Assembly: GCA_025526915.1 (NCBI GenBank)
Contig: JAHLKH010000030.1
Location: 62,001 to 126,000 of the forward strand
DNA from: Entophlyctis helioformis
Lineage: Eukaryota > Chytridiomycota > Chytridiomycetes > Chytridiales > Chytriomycetaceae
Direction: 5' to 3'
Length of the DNA: 64,000 nt
Positions 36,202 through 47,260 of the stretch are shown here, one piece after another. The position numbers and the translations under genes were made by a program. Every line of letters begins with the position of its first letter. The stretch's first letter is position 1. A model generated the notes under the pieces. That model saw nothing but the letters and a program-made list of their open reading frames with translations. It searched no databases and was not told the origin of the DNA.

Positions 36202-38691
36202 ATGGTCGCCGCAGCCCCCGCAGCCCCCGCCGCCCGCTCCGCCCCCAAGACGGGCCAGTTCAAGGACAAGGGCAAGCCCATGGAGGTGCGCTCCTCCAAC
36301 ATCGTTGCTGCCAGAGGTGCGTCTGTCTTACTGCTGCGTCTGCCCATGCACCTGAACCTGCACCGGTCTGCTTGGCTGGCTGTGTGGGCTGCCCGCCTGC
36401 CTGCCTGTCTGTGCGGGCATCTGGCTGCCGCTCGTTGATCTGCTCCTGCTGGCGTCCGACCCGACAAGGGTGTGCGGGCGGCGGTTGGCGCTGGCGTTGG
36501 CGTGCCGTCTGCGGGCTGCTGGCTGCTGCCTCTTGCGCACACACACACGCTAGTGCTTTCAACGCAGCACCCGCTGCCAATGGCCGTCTGGCACACGGGC
36601 TGCCCTGCACACTCTGTCCAGATACGCCGTCTGTCCCCGCACACACACCCCTTGCCTGCGCTCTTTTGCTCGTTCCGCCCGCTGCCGACTGGCTGACGCT
36701 CTGCTGCTGTTGGCTGCCTTGCTTGGCGGGCACTACTGGACGGCTGCTGGATGGATGGATGGATGGATGGATGGCTGCACGCTGGACTCTGCACGGATGC
36801 TGGATGCCGGCTGGGATGCACGGGTGCCACATGGAACAACCTGCGTTGTCTGGCGTGGTGCCGCTGGCTCTGTGCTGCAGCTGTTGCAAGCGCCGTCCGC
36901 ACCTCGCTCGGACCCAAGGGCATGGATAAGATGGTGCGTCGACTCGCTCGGGCAGCTGCCTGCACAGTCTTGCATGCATGCACATGGGCGGGCTGCGCGC
37001 AGGACCACTGACAGCCGCCGTGCCCGCACACATCAACTTGCCCTGTCCGTGAACAGATCCAGTCGGGCAGAAGCGACGTCATTATCAGCAACGACGGCGC
37101 CACGATCCTCAAGCACATGGCCGTCATGCACCCTGCCGCAAAGATGCTCGTCGACCTCTCGGCCGCCCAGGACGTTGAGGCTGGCGACGGCACCACATCT
37201 GTCGTTGTCTTGGCCGGCAGCCTGCTTGCTGCCGCCGAGTCGCTGCTCGAAAAGGGCATTCACCCGACCACCATTGCCGAGTCTTTTACGCGCGCTGCGT
37301 CAAAGTCCACGGAGCTCCTCAACGCCATGTCGACGCCCGTCGACCTCAGCGACCGCGAGTCGCTCCTCAAGTCTGCCGCCACGTCGCTCAACTCCAAGAT
37401 CGTGTCGCAGTACTCGGGTCTCCTGTCTCCCATTGCCGTCGACTCGGTGCTCCGCGTCATTGACCCGTCGCAGGCGACCAACGTCGACCTCAAGGACATC
37501 CGCATTGTCACCAAGGTTGGCGGCACCATTGACGACACGCACCTCGTCGACGGCCTCGTCATGACCCAGACCGCCATCAAGAGCGCCGGCGGCCCTATCC
37601 GCATGGAAAAGGCCAAGATTGGCCTCATTCAGTTCCAGCTGTCGGCTCCCAAGCCTGACGTAAGTGCAGCTGGATATTATGCCCACTGCCCGTATTGTTT
37701 TGCTGCGTTGTTTGCTGACTGTCCAAATCAACGCCTGCGTCTTGGTGCCGTTGTTGCCGGCTTGCAGATGGACAACCAGATCATTGTCAACGACTACCGC
37801 CAGATGGACAAGATCCTCAAGGAGGAGCGCCAGTACCTGCTCAACATCTGCAAGAAGATCAAGAAGACTGGATGCAATGTGCTGTTTATCCAAAAGTCGA
37901 TTCTGCGCGATGCCGTCAACGAGCTGTCGCTCCACTTTTTGTCCAAGCTCAAGATCATGGCTATCAAGGAGGTTGAGCGCGACGAGATTGAGTTTATCTG
38001 CAAGGTGCGTGTCCTGCTGCTGGAGCGGCTAGCTTGTTGGAGGATATGTGGCTAACCGCGTGCACTGTTGATGCGCCTGTTTTTCCAGTCGACTGGCTGC
38101 AAGCCCATTGCCGACATTGACTCGTTCACCGAGGACAAGCTCGGCTATGCAGACCTGATCGAGGAGGTCGAGTCTGCTGGCGCCAAGGTGGTCAAGGTGA
38201 CCGGTGTCAAGAACGCTGGCAAGACCGTGTCCGTCGTTGTGCACGGCGCCAACCACCTCGTGCTCGAGGAGGCCGACCGCTCGCTCCACGACGCGCTGTG
38301 TGTCATCCGCTGCCTCGTCAAGAAGCGCGCGCTCATTGCTGGCGGCGGCGCACCCGAGATTGAGGTCTCACGCCAGCTCATGGACTACGCAAAGACGCTC
38401 AAGGGCATGGAGGCGTACTGCTTCCAGGCGTTTGCCGAGGCGCTCGAGGTCATCCCCACGACGCTTGCTGAGAATGCCGGCCTCAACCCGATTGCGATTG
38501 TCACGGAGCTCCGCAACAGACACGCGCTTGGCGAGACGACTGCCGGCATCAACGTGCGCAAGGGCACCATCTCCAACATCCTGGAAGAGAATGTGGTCCA
38601 GCCGCTGTTGGTGTCCACGTCTGCGATTGAGCTTGCTGCCGAGACGGTCAAGATGATCATGAAGATTGACGACATTGTTGCTGTCCGATAA
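36202..38691 (+). CDS. CCT4: Chaperonin-containing TCP-1 subunit delta
   Basis: CCT4 is one of eight paralogous subunits of the cytosolic TRiC/CCT chaperonin that folds actin, tubulin and other proteins with ATP. Exons 36202-36316, 36881-36933, 37057-37659, 37768-38004 and 38089-38691 join to 1611 nt, 536 residues. The delta-type N-terminus [33 protein letters not shown] is split over the first two exons. The nucleotide-binding GDGTT is near residues 99-103, and [14 protein letters not shown] lies in the C-terminal equatorial domain. The ending KIDDIVAVR is typical. Intron 1 (564 nt) is unusually long and holds a GGAT repeat at 36749-36774. High confidence. Confidence 0.95.
36749..36774. repeat. 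GGAT tetranucleotide run in CCT4 intron 1
   Basis: About six tandem GGAT units lie in the long first intron of CCT4. Confidence 0.9.
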
Positions 38692-38820
38692 GCAGCCTGG
38701 CCTGGCTTGGTTTGCGCTTGGATCACGGACGGTGGATGTTGGGAATGCAGGTCCTGCGTGATGAAATGAAATTGATGACGGATTTCAAACGAACCGAAAC
38801 ACTGCAAAATGCTTGGGTGA

Positions 38821-38853
<33 letters not shown>

Positions 38854-39118
38854 CTGCGGTCGAGTGCAGGGCGGGCTGCAGCGCGGGTGCGTGGTGCGCA
38901 TGGTGCATGCATGCACAGGTGTGCACGCCCTACCCACCACCACCACCACCACCACTACTGGCTGCTGCTGCTACTCGCACAGGACCGACTGCAGCTGCAA
39001 CCGCTGCAACCGCCTGATCTGCCTGCTGATCTCGACTGCATGGACTGACTGACTGCCTGTCTGACTGGCACTCTGGGACGCAAGACTCCGTAGCGTCGCT
39101 GTTGCGACCTCTGCTGCC
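38692..39118. other. Intergenic spacer CCT4-uL10m with GGCT repeat
   Basis: The 427-bp spacer between two plus-strand genes contains a GGCT run (38821-38851) and a CCA run at about 38935-38954. I see no gene in it. It would hold the CCT4 3' UTR and the uL10m promoter. Confidence 0.5.
38821..38851. repeat. GGCT tetranucleotide microsatellite
   Basis: Nearly eight tandem GGCT units lie downstream of CCT4. Confidence 0.95.
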
Positions 39119-40033
39119 ATGGCACCTGCACGGTCGGCCGTTGCAGCTGCATCCGCCATGTCTGCCCAGCGCTTCCAGTCCAGTACGTCCATCTCCAATC
39201 CAACTCGCCATTCACTCCCAGCGACTTACCGACCTCAAACAGCCGTTGCCAAGCCCGCCAAAAAGAGGGCCGCCAGGAAGACCAAGAAGACGGCATCAGC
39301 AGCAGCGACAGAAACACCGCAGCCTGCCGCATACGTGCCGCCGGCTTTCCACCACACGCTGCCGCCGCCTCTTGCTGCTGCCGCCTACACATCCACGCGG
39401 CTGTCGATCCGCGGCAACCTGCCCGACCCGCGCCGTCTCTTCTGGCTCGCCACGTACAAGAACATCTTGCCGTCGCGCGCCGTGTTCCTGCTGCAGAACA
39501 ACAACATGGATGCGCGCGAAGCCGCCGCGCTCAAGCGGTCGCTCGCGGCACAGGGCTTCAGCCTCCTTGCTGTGCGCAACGCCGTGTTCTCTGCGGCGAT
39601 TGCGGACGTGTTCAGCAAGAAGATTGTCCAGCCGGACGGCACCTCCGTGGCGATGCAGAGCCTTTCTGGGCTGCGCAAGATGGTCGTGGGGCCGACACTG
39701 GTGGCGTTCTCGAACAAGAGCGAGACAGAAGCGCCGCGGCTTGTGCAGGGATTCGCGGAGACGATCAAGGCGGCTGGCAGCAAGGTCGCGTTGGTGGGCG
39801 GAAAGCTGGATGGCTCGTTGTTGACGGCCGAGTCGTTTGAGCGGGTGCTTGGCATGCCTGGATTGCAGCGGCTGCGTGGGGAGATTGTCGGCCTGCTTGA
39901 GATGCCTGCGGCGAGCATCGTTGGCACGCTGGAGCGCACGCCTGGTACGCTGGTTGCTACCATTGGACAGCATGCCAAGCAGCTGACTGAGGCTGCTTCC
40001 GGCGAGGCTGCTGCACCTGCGGACAAGGCGTAA
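39119..40033 (+). CDS. MRPL10: Mitochondrial large-subunit ribosomal protein uL10m
   Basis: A single-exon gene encodes 304 residues. The first 85 residues are Ala/Ser/Arg/Lys-rich and end in a Pro-rich linker, consistent with a mitochondrial targeting sequence and extension. The following region aligns with the L10 fold: a segment with AVFLLQNNNMDAREAAALKRSL, then GFSLLAVRNAVFSAAIADVF, then VVGPTLVAFSN and a KVALVGGKLDG strand. L10 anchors the acidic stalk of the ribosome. The C-terminus is short, ending Ala/Lys-rich, without a bacterial-length L7/L12-binding tail. The inverted-duplication arm A begins about 45 bp after its stop codon. Family assignment is fairly confident. Confidence 0.82.
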   Translation: MAPARSAVAAASAMSAQRFQSSTSISNPTRHSLPATYRPQTAVAKPAKKRAARKTKKTASAAATETPQPAAYVPPAFHHTLPPPLAAAAYTSTRLSIRGNLPDPRRLFWLATYKNILPSRAVFLLQNNNMDAREAAALKRSLAAQGFSLLAVRNAVFSAAIADVFSKKIVQPDGTSVAMQSLSGLRKMVVGPTLVAFSNKSETEAPRLVQGFAETIKAAGSKVALVGGKLDGSLLTAESFERVLGMPGLQRLRGEIVGLLEMPAASIVGTLERTPGTLVATIGQHAKQLTEAASGEAAAPADKA

Positions 40034-40229
40034 CAAACCGGTGTTTGTGGCTCCGAGTGCAATAAATCAGGCGAGATATGATCTTGCTGGTGCGTCGGCC
40101 AAAGTCGCGAGCAGCAGCAAGTCGGTGAACGCAGGATCGTTCAGAGCGATGGAGAGGCAAGTGTGGCAAACAAGGCTGTTCATTCAGACGACAGTCTGCC
40201 AACAATCAGTCTGTCATCAATCAGTCTGT

Positions 40230-40880
40230 CTAGAAGAAGTAGTTGCTCTTGCGGCCCTCGCCGTCTCGCTTTGCGCCGACTTTTAGCCCCTTATAGGAGG
40301 ACTTGCTGATGCGGTTGCTGGCCGCGCGGTGCTTGCCTTGCGTCCGCACCAGCAGACGGTGCTGCTTGTCTCGGCGCGCTGTCTCGCGCACAAAGTCGCC
40401 CCACGCGTCGTTCGCGGTCTGAGCAGCGTCACCGCTCGACTTGCATTCGACAGGCGGCCCAACAGGCGACAGCGAGGCGAGGGCAGTGTCGCCGAGCTGC
40501 AGGACGAAAAGATGCAGCTCGATCGGCAGCAGGGACCAGAGATACTCGAACAGAGTCTCCCGCGTGTCGCCGTGGAGGAGTGAGAGAGGCGACGAGCGCG
40601 GGTCTGCCTCGTGGGCAAGATACGGAGAAAAGTATCTGTTGACGATTGCAGCCACTGCGTCTGCATGGCCGCAGGCTGCCAGCAGCGTGATCTGCGCCTC
40701 GATCTCGGCTGCGGTGTGGCTGGATGCGACTGCCAGTAGGGCGGCCAGTGAAGATAACACGTATGGGTCGGCGAGGTGCTCCATGCACGCTGAAGAGGGC
40801 GGCTCGCGGCCGGCAAGGAGCAGCTGGATGCGGTGCAGGCGGCAGGCGGGCGACTCGGTGGGAACAAGTGTGGCAGTCAT
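40230..40880 (-). CDS. Unknown 216-aa protein with basic C-terminus (arm A copy)
   Basis: The frame starts at ATG 40880, chosen because the duplicate at 53724-54374 is conserved from this Met onward but not upstream. The 216-residue product is Ala/Leu-rich and probably all-helical for about 150 residues. It ends in a strongly basic tail (KQHRLLVRTQGKHRAASNRISKSSY) and the sequence GRKSNYFF. It differs from the arm B copy at seven residues. There is no signal peptide or transmembrane segment. I do not recognise a family. A TATA box lies about 100 bp upstream. Confidence 0.75.
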   Translation of the reverse strand: MTATLVPTESPACRLHRIQLLLAGREPPSSACMEHLADPYVLSSLAALLAVASSHTAAEIEAQITLLAACGHADAVAAIVNRYFSPYLAHEADPRSSPLSLLHGDTRETLFEYLWSLLPIELHLFVLQLGDTALASLSPVGPPVECKSSGDAAQTANDAWGDFVRETARRDKQHRLLVRTQGKHRAASNRISKSSYKGLKVGAKRDGEGRKSNYFF

Positions 40881-40977
40881 GGCAGATGTGCGATTGCTTG
40901 TGTGGATGCTTTTCGAAAGCTTGTCTTGATCAGATAAGAAGAGACTTGCGAGGCAAGAAGAGGCGAGATCTCGCGTG

Positions 40978-40985
40978 CTTTTATA
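40978..40985 (-). promoter_or_regulatory. TATA box of the 216-aa gene, arm A
   Basis: TATAAAAG on the minus strand lies 98 bp upstream of the ATG at 40880. The same element at the same spacing is present in arm B. Its downstream flank is almost identical in the two copies. Confidence 0.55.
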
Positions 40986-41163
40986 CTCGCAACTGGCGTG
41001 GACAATGGCCTCGTCCACAATGCGGAATGCATCTGCAGCAATGCTGCATGCCGAGACTCGTCGACTCCACCGACTGGTCTCGCACAATGGCGGATGACTG
41101 GCATCTGTGAGTGACCGGCCGCCATGTTGATCATGTCATTCATTCGATTGCAGCAATAATGCA

Positions 41164-42368
41164 TCATCCAAAGCACGTCGGCCGATCCGTCAATCGCGTG
41201 TCTCGCTCGAGTTGCTCGCTGGTGCCGTCAGCCAGCTGCGCATCAATGTCGCCCGAGCCGTGCTTGGCATGAGGGCTGTGGGGCTTCGCAAACTGGTTGC
41301 GGCCAAGGCGTGTCCAGTCAGTGCGATGATCAACAGCGGCATCCAGCCACAACACCCATCAGCACAACGGCGATCACGCACCTTGAAGAACGCAGCCATC
41401 TTGCGCAGGGTCTTCTTTGCCTTGTGGAGCAGACCGCGACGACGTTTGGGCGGCAGCAGCAGCAGCACGGCTGCCTCTTTGGCGGTTGTGCGAGAGTCGT
41501 TGTTTGTGTGCTTGTGTGACTTGACAAGCTCGCCACACGGCTCGGTCGAGCTCTTTGCAAGTGCAATGTCGACTGCAGCGTCAACAGCAGCCATTGCAAG
41601 AGACGATGCCGCGCCAAGGAGCGTGTCATCAGATGGCTCCTTGGAGTATGCACTGCGGTGAGCGGCATTGCGGCCGTTGTTCTCAAGCACCTGGCTGTCC
41701 ACGGCAGGTGGACGAGTCTGATCGTGCGTGCAGTTGTCGCTGAGCGACTCGATCATGGGAGGGACGACATTGAGTCTCTCGTCCGCATCGGCACCGCTGC
41801 GATTGCCCAGAAAAGCCGCATTGGTGGTGGTGGCATGGATAGCGGCAGTGATGGGAGAGGCAGGCGGCGTTGTTTGTGTGGTGATGGCCGGCTGCTGCCC
41901 AGTCTCTGCCAGGCCGGCAATCTGTTGCCTGAGTGCCAGGTTCTCCATCTGGACGAGCACCAGCTGCTCCTCCGTCGCGCAGTTGGATGACATCAGCATG
42001 GCATCCATCTCAGCCGACTCGGCCGTGAGACGCGCCAGTTCAGAGCGGAGCGCATCGCACTTTTGCTGAGCGAGCCGTGCTGTTCGAGAATGGCTGGCCG
42101 CCTGTTGCTGGAGTCTGGCCATCTCTGCGTGGCATTCGGCCGTGTGTGCCAGCAAGTCCTGTTCGCGAGTGGCAAGCTGCTCGACCTTGCTGTGGAACGC
42201 CGCCACCTGGCATTGCAAGTTCGTGTTGTGTGACTTGAGGACGGCGATCTCGTTCTCGTATGAATACATGACCGACTGCCATTGGATGGCCGTCTGGACG
42301 TCAACGTCAAGAGCATCCTCGCCATAAGTCTGCGTTGCGGCATCCATCGTGGCTGCCCCGTGCTGCAT
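41164..42368 (-). CDS. Unknown coiled-coil protein (arm A copy)
   Basis: Exons 41382-42368 and 41164-41292 join in frame (1116 nt, 371 residues) across a GT-AG intron with donor GTGCGT. Reading straight through the intron would instead give a 392-residue form with a hydrophobic stretch near the end. The N-terminal third (residues about 30-165) is a coiled coil with heptads rich in Leu, Ala, Gln and Glu. A variable Ser/Thr/Pro linker follows, then a basic KRRRGLLHKAKKTLRKMAAFFK helix at the exon junction. The exon 2 tail is hydrophilic. The true start may lie upstream, since the region to 42749 is equally conserved in arm B. Family unknown. Confidence 0.65.
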
Positions 42369-42824
42369 CTCAGTTTGCAGAACAGGATCATAATCTGCAA
42401 GATGCGGCAGACCAATCAGTCGGCAGCAGCAGCAGCAGCAGCAGCTGCAGGAATGGCAGCTGCCGGCCGAGATGGCACTGACCCATTCTCATTGACCAGA
42501 ACATTCTGCGATGCGTTCTCGCCGTGATTCTTCAGTCTCTGGAGGAAAAGTCTTTGGAAGACACGCGATTCATGACGGACGAGGCTGGGATCTGCCGATC
42601 TGCCCTTTGCGGCACAACAGCCACAAGTGTTTGTCCAAATGGTTTGAGAAGGCGCCACCATATCCCAGCATTCCCATGGTGCAAGGAGAGTTGAACGATG
42701 TTTTTGGAGCGACGGTTGTGCATCTGCTGTGAGGACTGCTGGAGTTGGGTTGGAGTTGGGGTTGGGGTTGGTGGATACAAGACAAACTTTGATGCAACAA
42801 GGGAGAAAGAAAGCGGAAAGAGGA
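42369..42824. other. Upstream flank of the coiled-coil gene, partly inside duplication arm A
   Basis: The stretch 42369-42749 is conserved in arm B and has open frames on both strands, including a 73-codon plus-strand frame at 42511-42732. Recent duplication makes conservation uninformative, so I call no gene. It may hold a 5' exon and promoter of the coiled-coil gene. From 42750 to 42824 is unique sequence up to the WDR26 stop codon. Confidence 0.4.
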
Positions 42825-45800
42825 TCAGGACAAGTCCATAGGGGTGTCGGGTGCTTGGCCCCAGATGCGGATGGTGTGATCGTCTGAGCCGCTGGCAAAC
42901 ATCGAGCGAGTTGGATTCCATGCGACACAGTTGACGCAACTCGAGTGCCCCTTGAGCCTCTCGATCAGTGTGCCGTCTGAATGCCACACATAGACCTGTG
43001 CGTCTGAAAAACATCCGTCATGCCGTTTGTCAGCATCACGAGCGAGAGGACGAATGAAGCCCGGGCAAGGCACCTACCCTCACTGCCACTCAAGACAAAG
43101 TTTTCTGTTGCGCCTCCAAAACACGAGCGGATGACAAACAAGCCCTGCTTCTGCCCGACATACTTGCGCACCAGCTGTCGCGTTGCTAGGTCCCACAAAT
43201 GGATCTCCTGTATGGCCGTGTTGACAAGCAGTTGCCGCCCGTCCCGCGACACGTCCACCGAAGTAATGGCTTCCGACTCCTGCAGAACGCCAATCTCGGC
43301 CTTGCTCTCAATGTCATACATGCGAATCCTTTTCTCTGTGCACGCAAAGAGCGTCGTGCCGTCGACCGAGAGCGCAAGTTCCATGACGCGGACGCCTGAC
43401 CACCGGTGGAGGACGTCGCCGTCACGCGACCAGAGGTAGATGGATTTCTCAATGGAACCCGAGACAAACCGTGTGCCGTCGGGGAGCCATGCGCAGGACA
43501 TGACGGACTCTGTATGGCGAGCGTAAGTGTGCTCACAGGTGCCTGTTGTCGCGCACCACAGTTTGAGCGTGTGGTCGTTGGAGGCCGTGAGAAGATGTGC
43601 CGAGTCAGGGCTCCAGGCGAGAAACGAGATTGCCTCGGAATGGTCCTCAAGGATGTGAAGGGCTTGCATGTTCTACACGTTTCGGGCGATGGATGTTAAC
43701 ACTCACAAAGGGAAAAGCGGCGATGTACAAGAGTGTGGGTACACACCTGGACGTCCCAGATAATGGCACGAGCGTCTTTGGATGCAGACGCAAGCATGGC
43801 GCCGTCGTGCGAGAATGCCAGGTACCACACTTCGTCCGAGTGCTCTTCGAGAATGTGTGTTGTTGTGTGGGGGAACGCGTTCCTGTCGCATACATGGTCG
43901 GCATAGAGAGAGATATGGTCGCTTGCGGTGCCGTTGTGGTACATGCAGTTGGAGATTTGCATCTGCACAGCCTGGTCAACCAGCCGCTCGAGACGCCGCG
44001 GTGGGATCATGATGGCAGGCGAGATGTGGTCTGTGCATTGACGAGCCAAGGCATGGATGTTAGCAAGGGCAAAGACAAGCATCTGAGCATGGTCGATCGA
44101 CATACGCTGCAGAGCATCAAGAAGCATCTCTCGTGATTTTCCAGCACAGCCATCCCACTTTGCATGCTTCTTGAGATCCTGCACAGACCCCGACATCATG
44201 TATGCGGACAGCTCGTGCAGCTTATCTGCGTGGACGTGGAGTGGCGCCAGCTCGTTTCTGAGGACAAAGAGTGCTCGCTTGATGTCGCGTTTTTCAAGAA
44301 ACTCGAGGTACTTTTGTTGCTTGACGAGAAAGTGGACCATGGGCTCGGTGTTCTTTGGCGTGATGCCCATTTGGGGGATGAGGGACTCGACAGCATCCCA
44401 GTCGCCTGAGAGGACACTGTTGCGGAAGCGTGACACGTAGGGAGACTCGTGCACATACCCCGACTCTTGCTGCAGGCATCTGACGGTGTCGCTGGATGCA
44501 GATGCGGTTGAATGGTTGCAAGAGGCGAAGGGTGAGTGACAGGCGTCCAGTGCACGGCGAAACGGGATGGGGAGGCAGGTGCAAAGAGTCAGATTGGAGA
44601 CGGGATCGTGCGACACGACACGATCCAACACGACACCACTCGCATGTGCAGATCCATTGGCGATTGCCATTCAAGGGAGGGCTGCATGTCGGAGTCGCCA
44701 AGGTTGGGACAAGAAAACATGCTTTCTATGGACAGCCCGGGCTGACCAGGCAAACCAGGCTAACCAGGTTGACGTGCATTCATGACAACAGAGACGAGAG
44801 AGCGGGCATACCTGTAGCCCAGCTCGTCGAGCGACTGCAGAATCAGATGCACGAGCTCCTTTTCACGAGGGTTGTTGGAGCGGGAGCGTTTGCGATGGAC
44901 GACAATGGTGCCATGCAAGCTGCTGCTGTTGTTGCTGCTGTTGCCCGGGTGGCTGTTCTTGGATGGAGAGGAGCTGGCATCATGCACGCCTGACCCCTGC
45001 GCAGCCGACGCCGAGCCAGCGGGAGCAGCCAGGGCCGACGACGACGAGGAGACGTTTGTGATGGCACTTGAGCTTGCGTGGTGGCGGACATGGGGCAGCA
45101 GCGTGTGGGAGTCAGAGGCAAGGTCAGTGTCACTCCCGTCATCGGCCGACGACGACGACGAGGCTGACGAGGATGTTGGGATGGGCCGCGATGGCGACAT
45201 GGCTGGCTGACGTTCTGGTCGCGTTGAGCGTCTGCGGTGGTTGTGGTTGTTGCTGCGGTTGTGCTGGATGCCTGTGTCGTCGCTGGGCCCGCTGGCAGAA
45301 GCAGAGGCAGGTGGTTGTGGTTGCGGTTGCGGTTGTGGTGTGGAAGCGGAGGTTGCGAATGCAGATTCGCCGGAAGCTTGTTCGAGCGGTTGCGATGGCG
45401 GGAAAGTGAGCTGCGATGCCAGGTCCTCTGGCGGGTCCCCTGGCGGCCCCGTGCCGGTGCGTGCTCGCTTGTGCTCGTGTGCATGCGATGGCCGTGCATG
45501 GGGCTGCCCGCTGCCATGGCCCAGACGCCCATTGCCGCGCCGGGCCGGCCTGCTGCCCCCAGCCGGCTGCTGCAATGGTGCATGTCCGTGTGCATCCGAG
45601 CGTGAACCGGTACTCTCCTGTGGCCCAGCCTCGTCGTTGCTCTCCAATGCCCGCTTCTGTCCGGCACTACTACTGCTGCTACTTCCTGCTGCCGCTGCTG
45701 CTGCTGCAGATGCTGCAGATGCAGATGCATCGCCCCCGTCTGTCCCGTCTGCCGCTGTTGCTGTTGCTGCTGCTGCTGCTGGAGATGCACCGCTTGCGCT

Positions 45801-45836
45801 TGCTCGCCCATCTGCGCCACTCCTCCGCGAAGCCAT
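42825..45836 (-). CDS. WDR26: WDR26/Gid7-type LisH-CTLH-WD40 protein
   Basis: WDR26/Gid7 is a scaffold subunit of the GID/CTLH E3 ubiquitin ligase. Exons 44812-45836, 43747-44491, 43078-43672 and 42825-43003 join to 2544 nt, 847 residues. A Ser/Ala/Gln/His-rich disordered N-terminus of about 320 residues precedes a LisH motif (ELVHLILQSLDELGY). A CTLH region follows, including YVSRFRNSVLSGDWDAVESLIP and QKYLEFLEKRDIKRALFVLRNEL. At least six WD40 repeats run from about residue 530 to the end, for instance HSSCVNCVAWNPTRSMFASGSDDHTIRIWG. The long low-complexity N-terminus exceeds that of typical homologues. High confidence. Confidence 0.93.
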
Positions 45837-45961
45837 GCCAGCAAGAATCCCAGATGCAAGAGAACCTGCTTGTCGTCAATGCGGGCCACTGTTGGGATTC
45901 ATTGGGATTTATTGGGGGGCAGACACACACAGACACACGTGGGTACATGGACTGTCCACGA

Positions 45962-47140
45962 TCAGTAGCGGAAAGTCGGGGCTGCTGGTGCTCTGGCCTG
46001 CTTGCGCTTGGCATTGAGTTGCTCAACACGCTGCATGGATCCATCGCGCGAGGCTTTGGAGAGCACGCCGGCAAGGAGCTCGAGGCCGGTGATAGAGTCG
46101 TCGTTGGCCGGGATCGGGTACTGCACCAGCGACGGATCCGTGTTGGTGTCGCAGATCGCCACCACAGGTACGCGCGCAACGTTGGCCTCGCGCACTGCCC
46201 ACAGGTTGTTGACGTAGTCGAGCACCACCAGCACATCGGGCGTGTGCACGTACGGCTGCTTCTTGAGCGTCTTGGGCAGCGCGTCGCTAGCATCTGCCTC
46301 GGCCAGATCATCTTCCACATCCTCTGTCTCAGCGTCCGCTGCTTGCACCGACTTCCTGTACCCAGCACCCGTGACAGCCTTTGAGTTGTTAAAGGGCCGC
46401 TTGCGGCGATCGGCAGCCGCATCGCGGGCGGGTGCTGCATCCAGCGCAGTGGCAGCGGCCGCCATGGTCTGCACAACCTGCGACGGGTCGTAGCCGACCG
46501 ACCGGCGCAGTACACGCTCCTTGTTGGTGATGGTTCCGCCGATCCAGTGCGTGATGTAGAACGCATCGCCTGCAATGGCGGCATCGACAACAAGCTTGTG
46601 GATGGCTGGGCGGGTGCCGAGGAAGACGACGTTGCCGCCGGCGAGCGAGACATGGCGAATGAATGCAGCAGCGCGACGCAGGTGGGCAAGCGTGTGCTCG
46701 AGGTTGATGATGTGAATGCCGTGGCGGGAGCCATGAATGTACGGCAGCATGGCCGGATTCCACAGCTCGGTGTTGTGGCCGAGATGCAGGTTGGCTGCCA
46801 GCAGCGTGCGCAGGGACACCGAGTGGATGTCGTCGGCCGACGGGCCGGCAGCGGCGGCCAGCGCACTCGGAGCGCCAGCCGGAGCAGACGAGCGGCTGGC
46901 GTGGACGACCTTTGGGATCAGCGACGACAGCGACGACAGCGGCTTGGGCGACGCCGTTGCCGAGGTCGAGACGGCCAAGGTCTCGAGGCAGCGCAGGCTC
47001 TGGGCGTGCACACCGGAGGCAGCAGGAGCAGCGGAAGCAGGAGCAGCAGCAGCAGCAGTGGCCGACAGCCGGGTGGTGGGTGTCCGCTGTGCGAGCGGCG
47101 TCGCACGGCTGGCCAGCTGCTGGAGTCGTGCAGAGAACAT
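45962..47140 (-). CDS. MRPS2: Mitochondrial small-subunit ribosomal protein uS2m
   Basis: A single exon encodes 392 residues from ATG 47140. A start 84 nt further upstream is possible but would bury the presequence. The N-terminus MFSARLQQLASRATPLAQRTPTTRL is a good mitochondrial targeting signal. The S2 core is visible as HLGHNTELWNPAMLPYIHGSRHGIHIINLEHTL, FIRHVSLAGGNVVFLGTRP and DAFYITHWIGGTITN. Near the end come DVLVVLD and VPVVAICDTNTDPSLVQYPIPANDDS. An acidic and basic insertion of about 75 residues separates the last two blocks. The C-terminus is short and basic. It is divergent from SNX4, with 120 bp between starts. High confidence. Confidence 0.9.
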   Translation of the reverse strand: MFSARLQQLASRATPLAQRTPTTRLSATAAAAAPASAAPAASGVHAQSLRCLETLAVSTSATASPKPLSSLSSLIPKVVHASRSSAPAGAPSALAAAAGPSADDIHSVSLRTLLAANLHLGHNTELWNPAMLPYIHGSRHGIHIINLEHTLAHLRRAAAFIRHVSLAGGNVVFLGTRPAIHKLVVDAAIAGDAFYITHWIGGTITNKERVLRRSVGYDPSQVVQTMAAAATALDAAPARDAAADRRKRPFNNSKAVTGAGYRKSVQAADAETEDVEDDLAEADASDALPKTLKKQPYVHTPDVLVVLDYVNNLWAVREANVARVPVVAICDTNTDPSLVQYPIPANDDSITGLELLAGVLSKASRDGSMQRVEQLNAKRKQARAPAAPTFRY

Positions 47141-47260
47141 GTGTGTTTTGAGCAAAACGTTCGACGATCTTGCCCTCAGCACCGACGGCCAGCAGACACC
47201 TTGCAGATACGCTTGACGACACACCCGCTCCCCGACAGGCCATCAACCACACGCTCAGCC

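Larger units (their letters stand above)
40078..42749 (-). repeat. Inverted duplication, arm A (about 2.67 kb)
   Basis: This segment is the reverse complement, with few differences, of 51862-54511. It contains the same two genes, their spacer and a TATA box. The arm ends at 40078 in a sequence matching the COX20 5' flank up to the first two bases of the COX20 ATG, then diverges. The other end stops at 42749, beside a GTTGGG/GTTGGGG tract. About 9.1 kb of unique sequence separates the arms. Confidence 0.93.

Noticed and set aside
42511..42732. Plus-strand 73-codon frame conserved in both duplication arms (51879-52100 minus in arm B)
   Set aside because: The duplication is recent, so every frame is conserved. 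Equally open frames exist on the other strand, and there is no family match.
42745..42775. Telomere-like GTTGGGG repeats
   Set aside because: Only a few irregular units are present, in the middle of a gene-dense region. They are better read as a short G-rich spacer tract.
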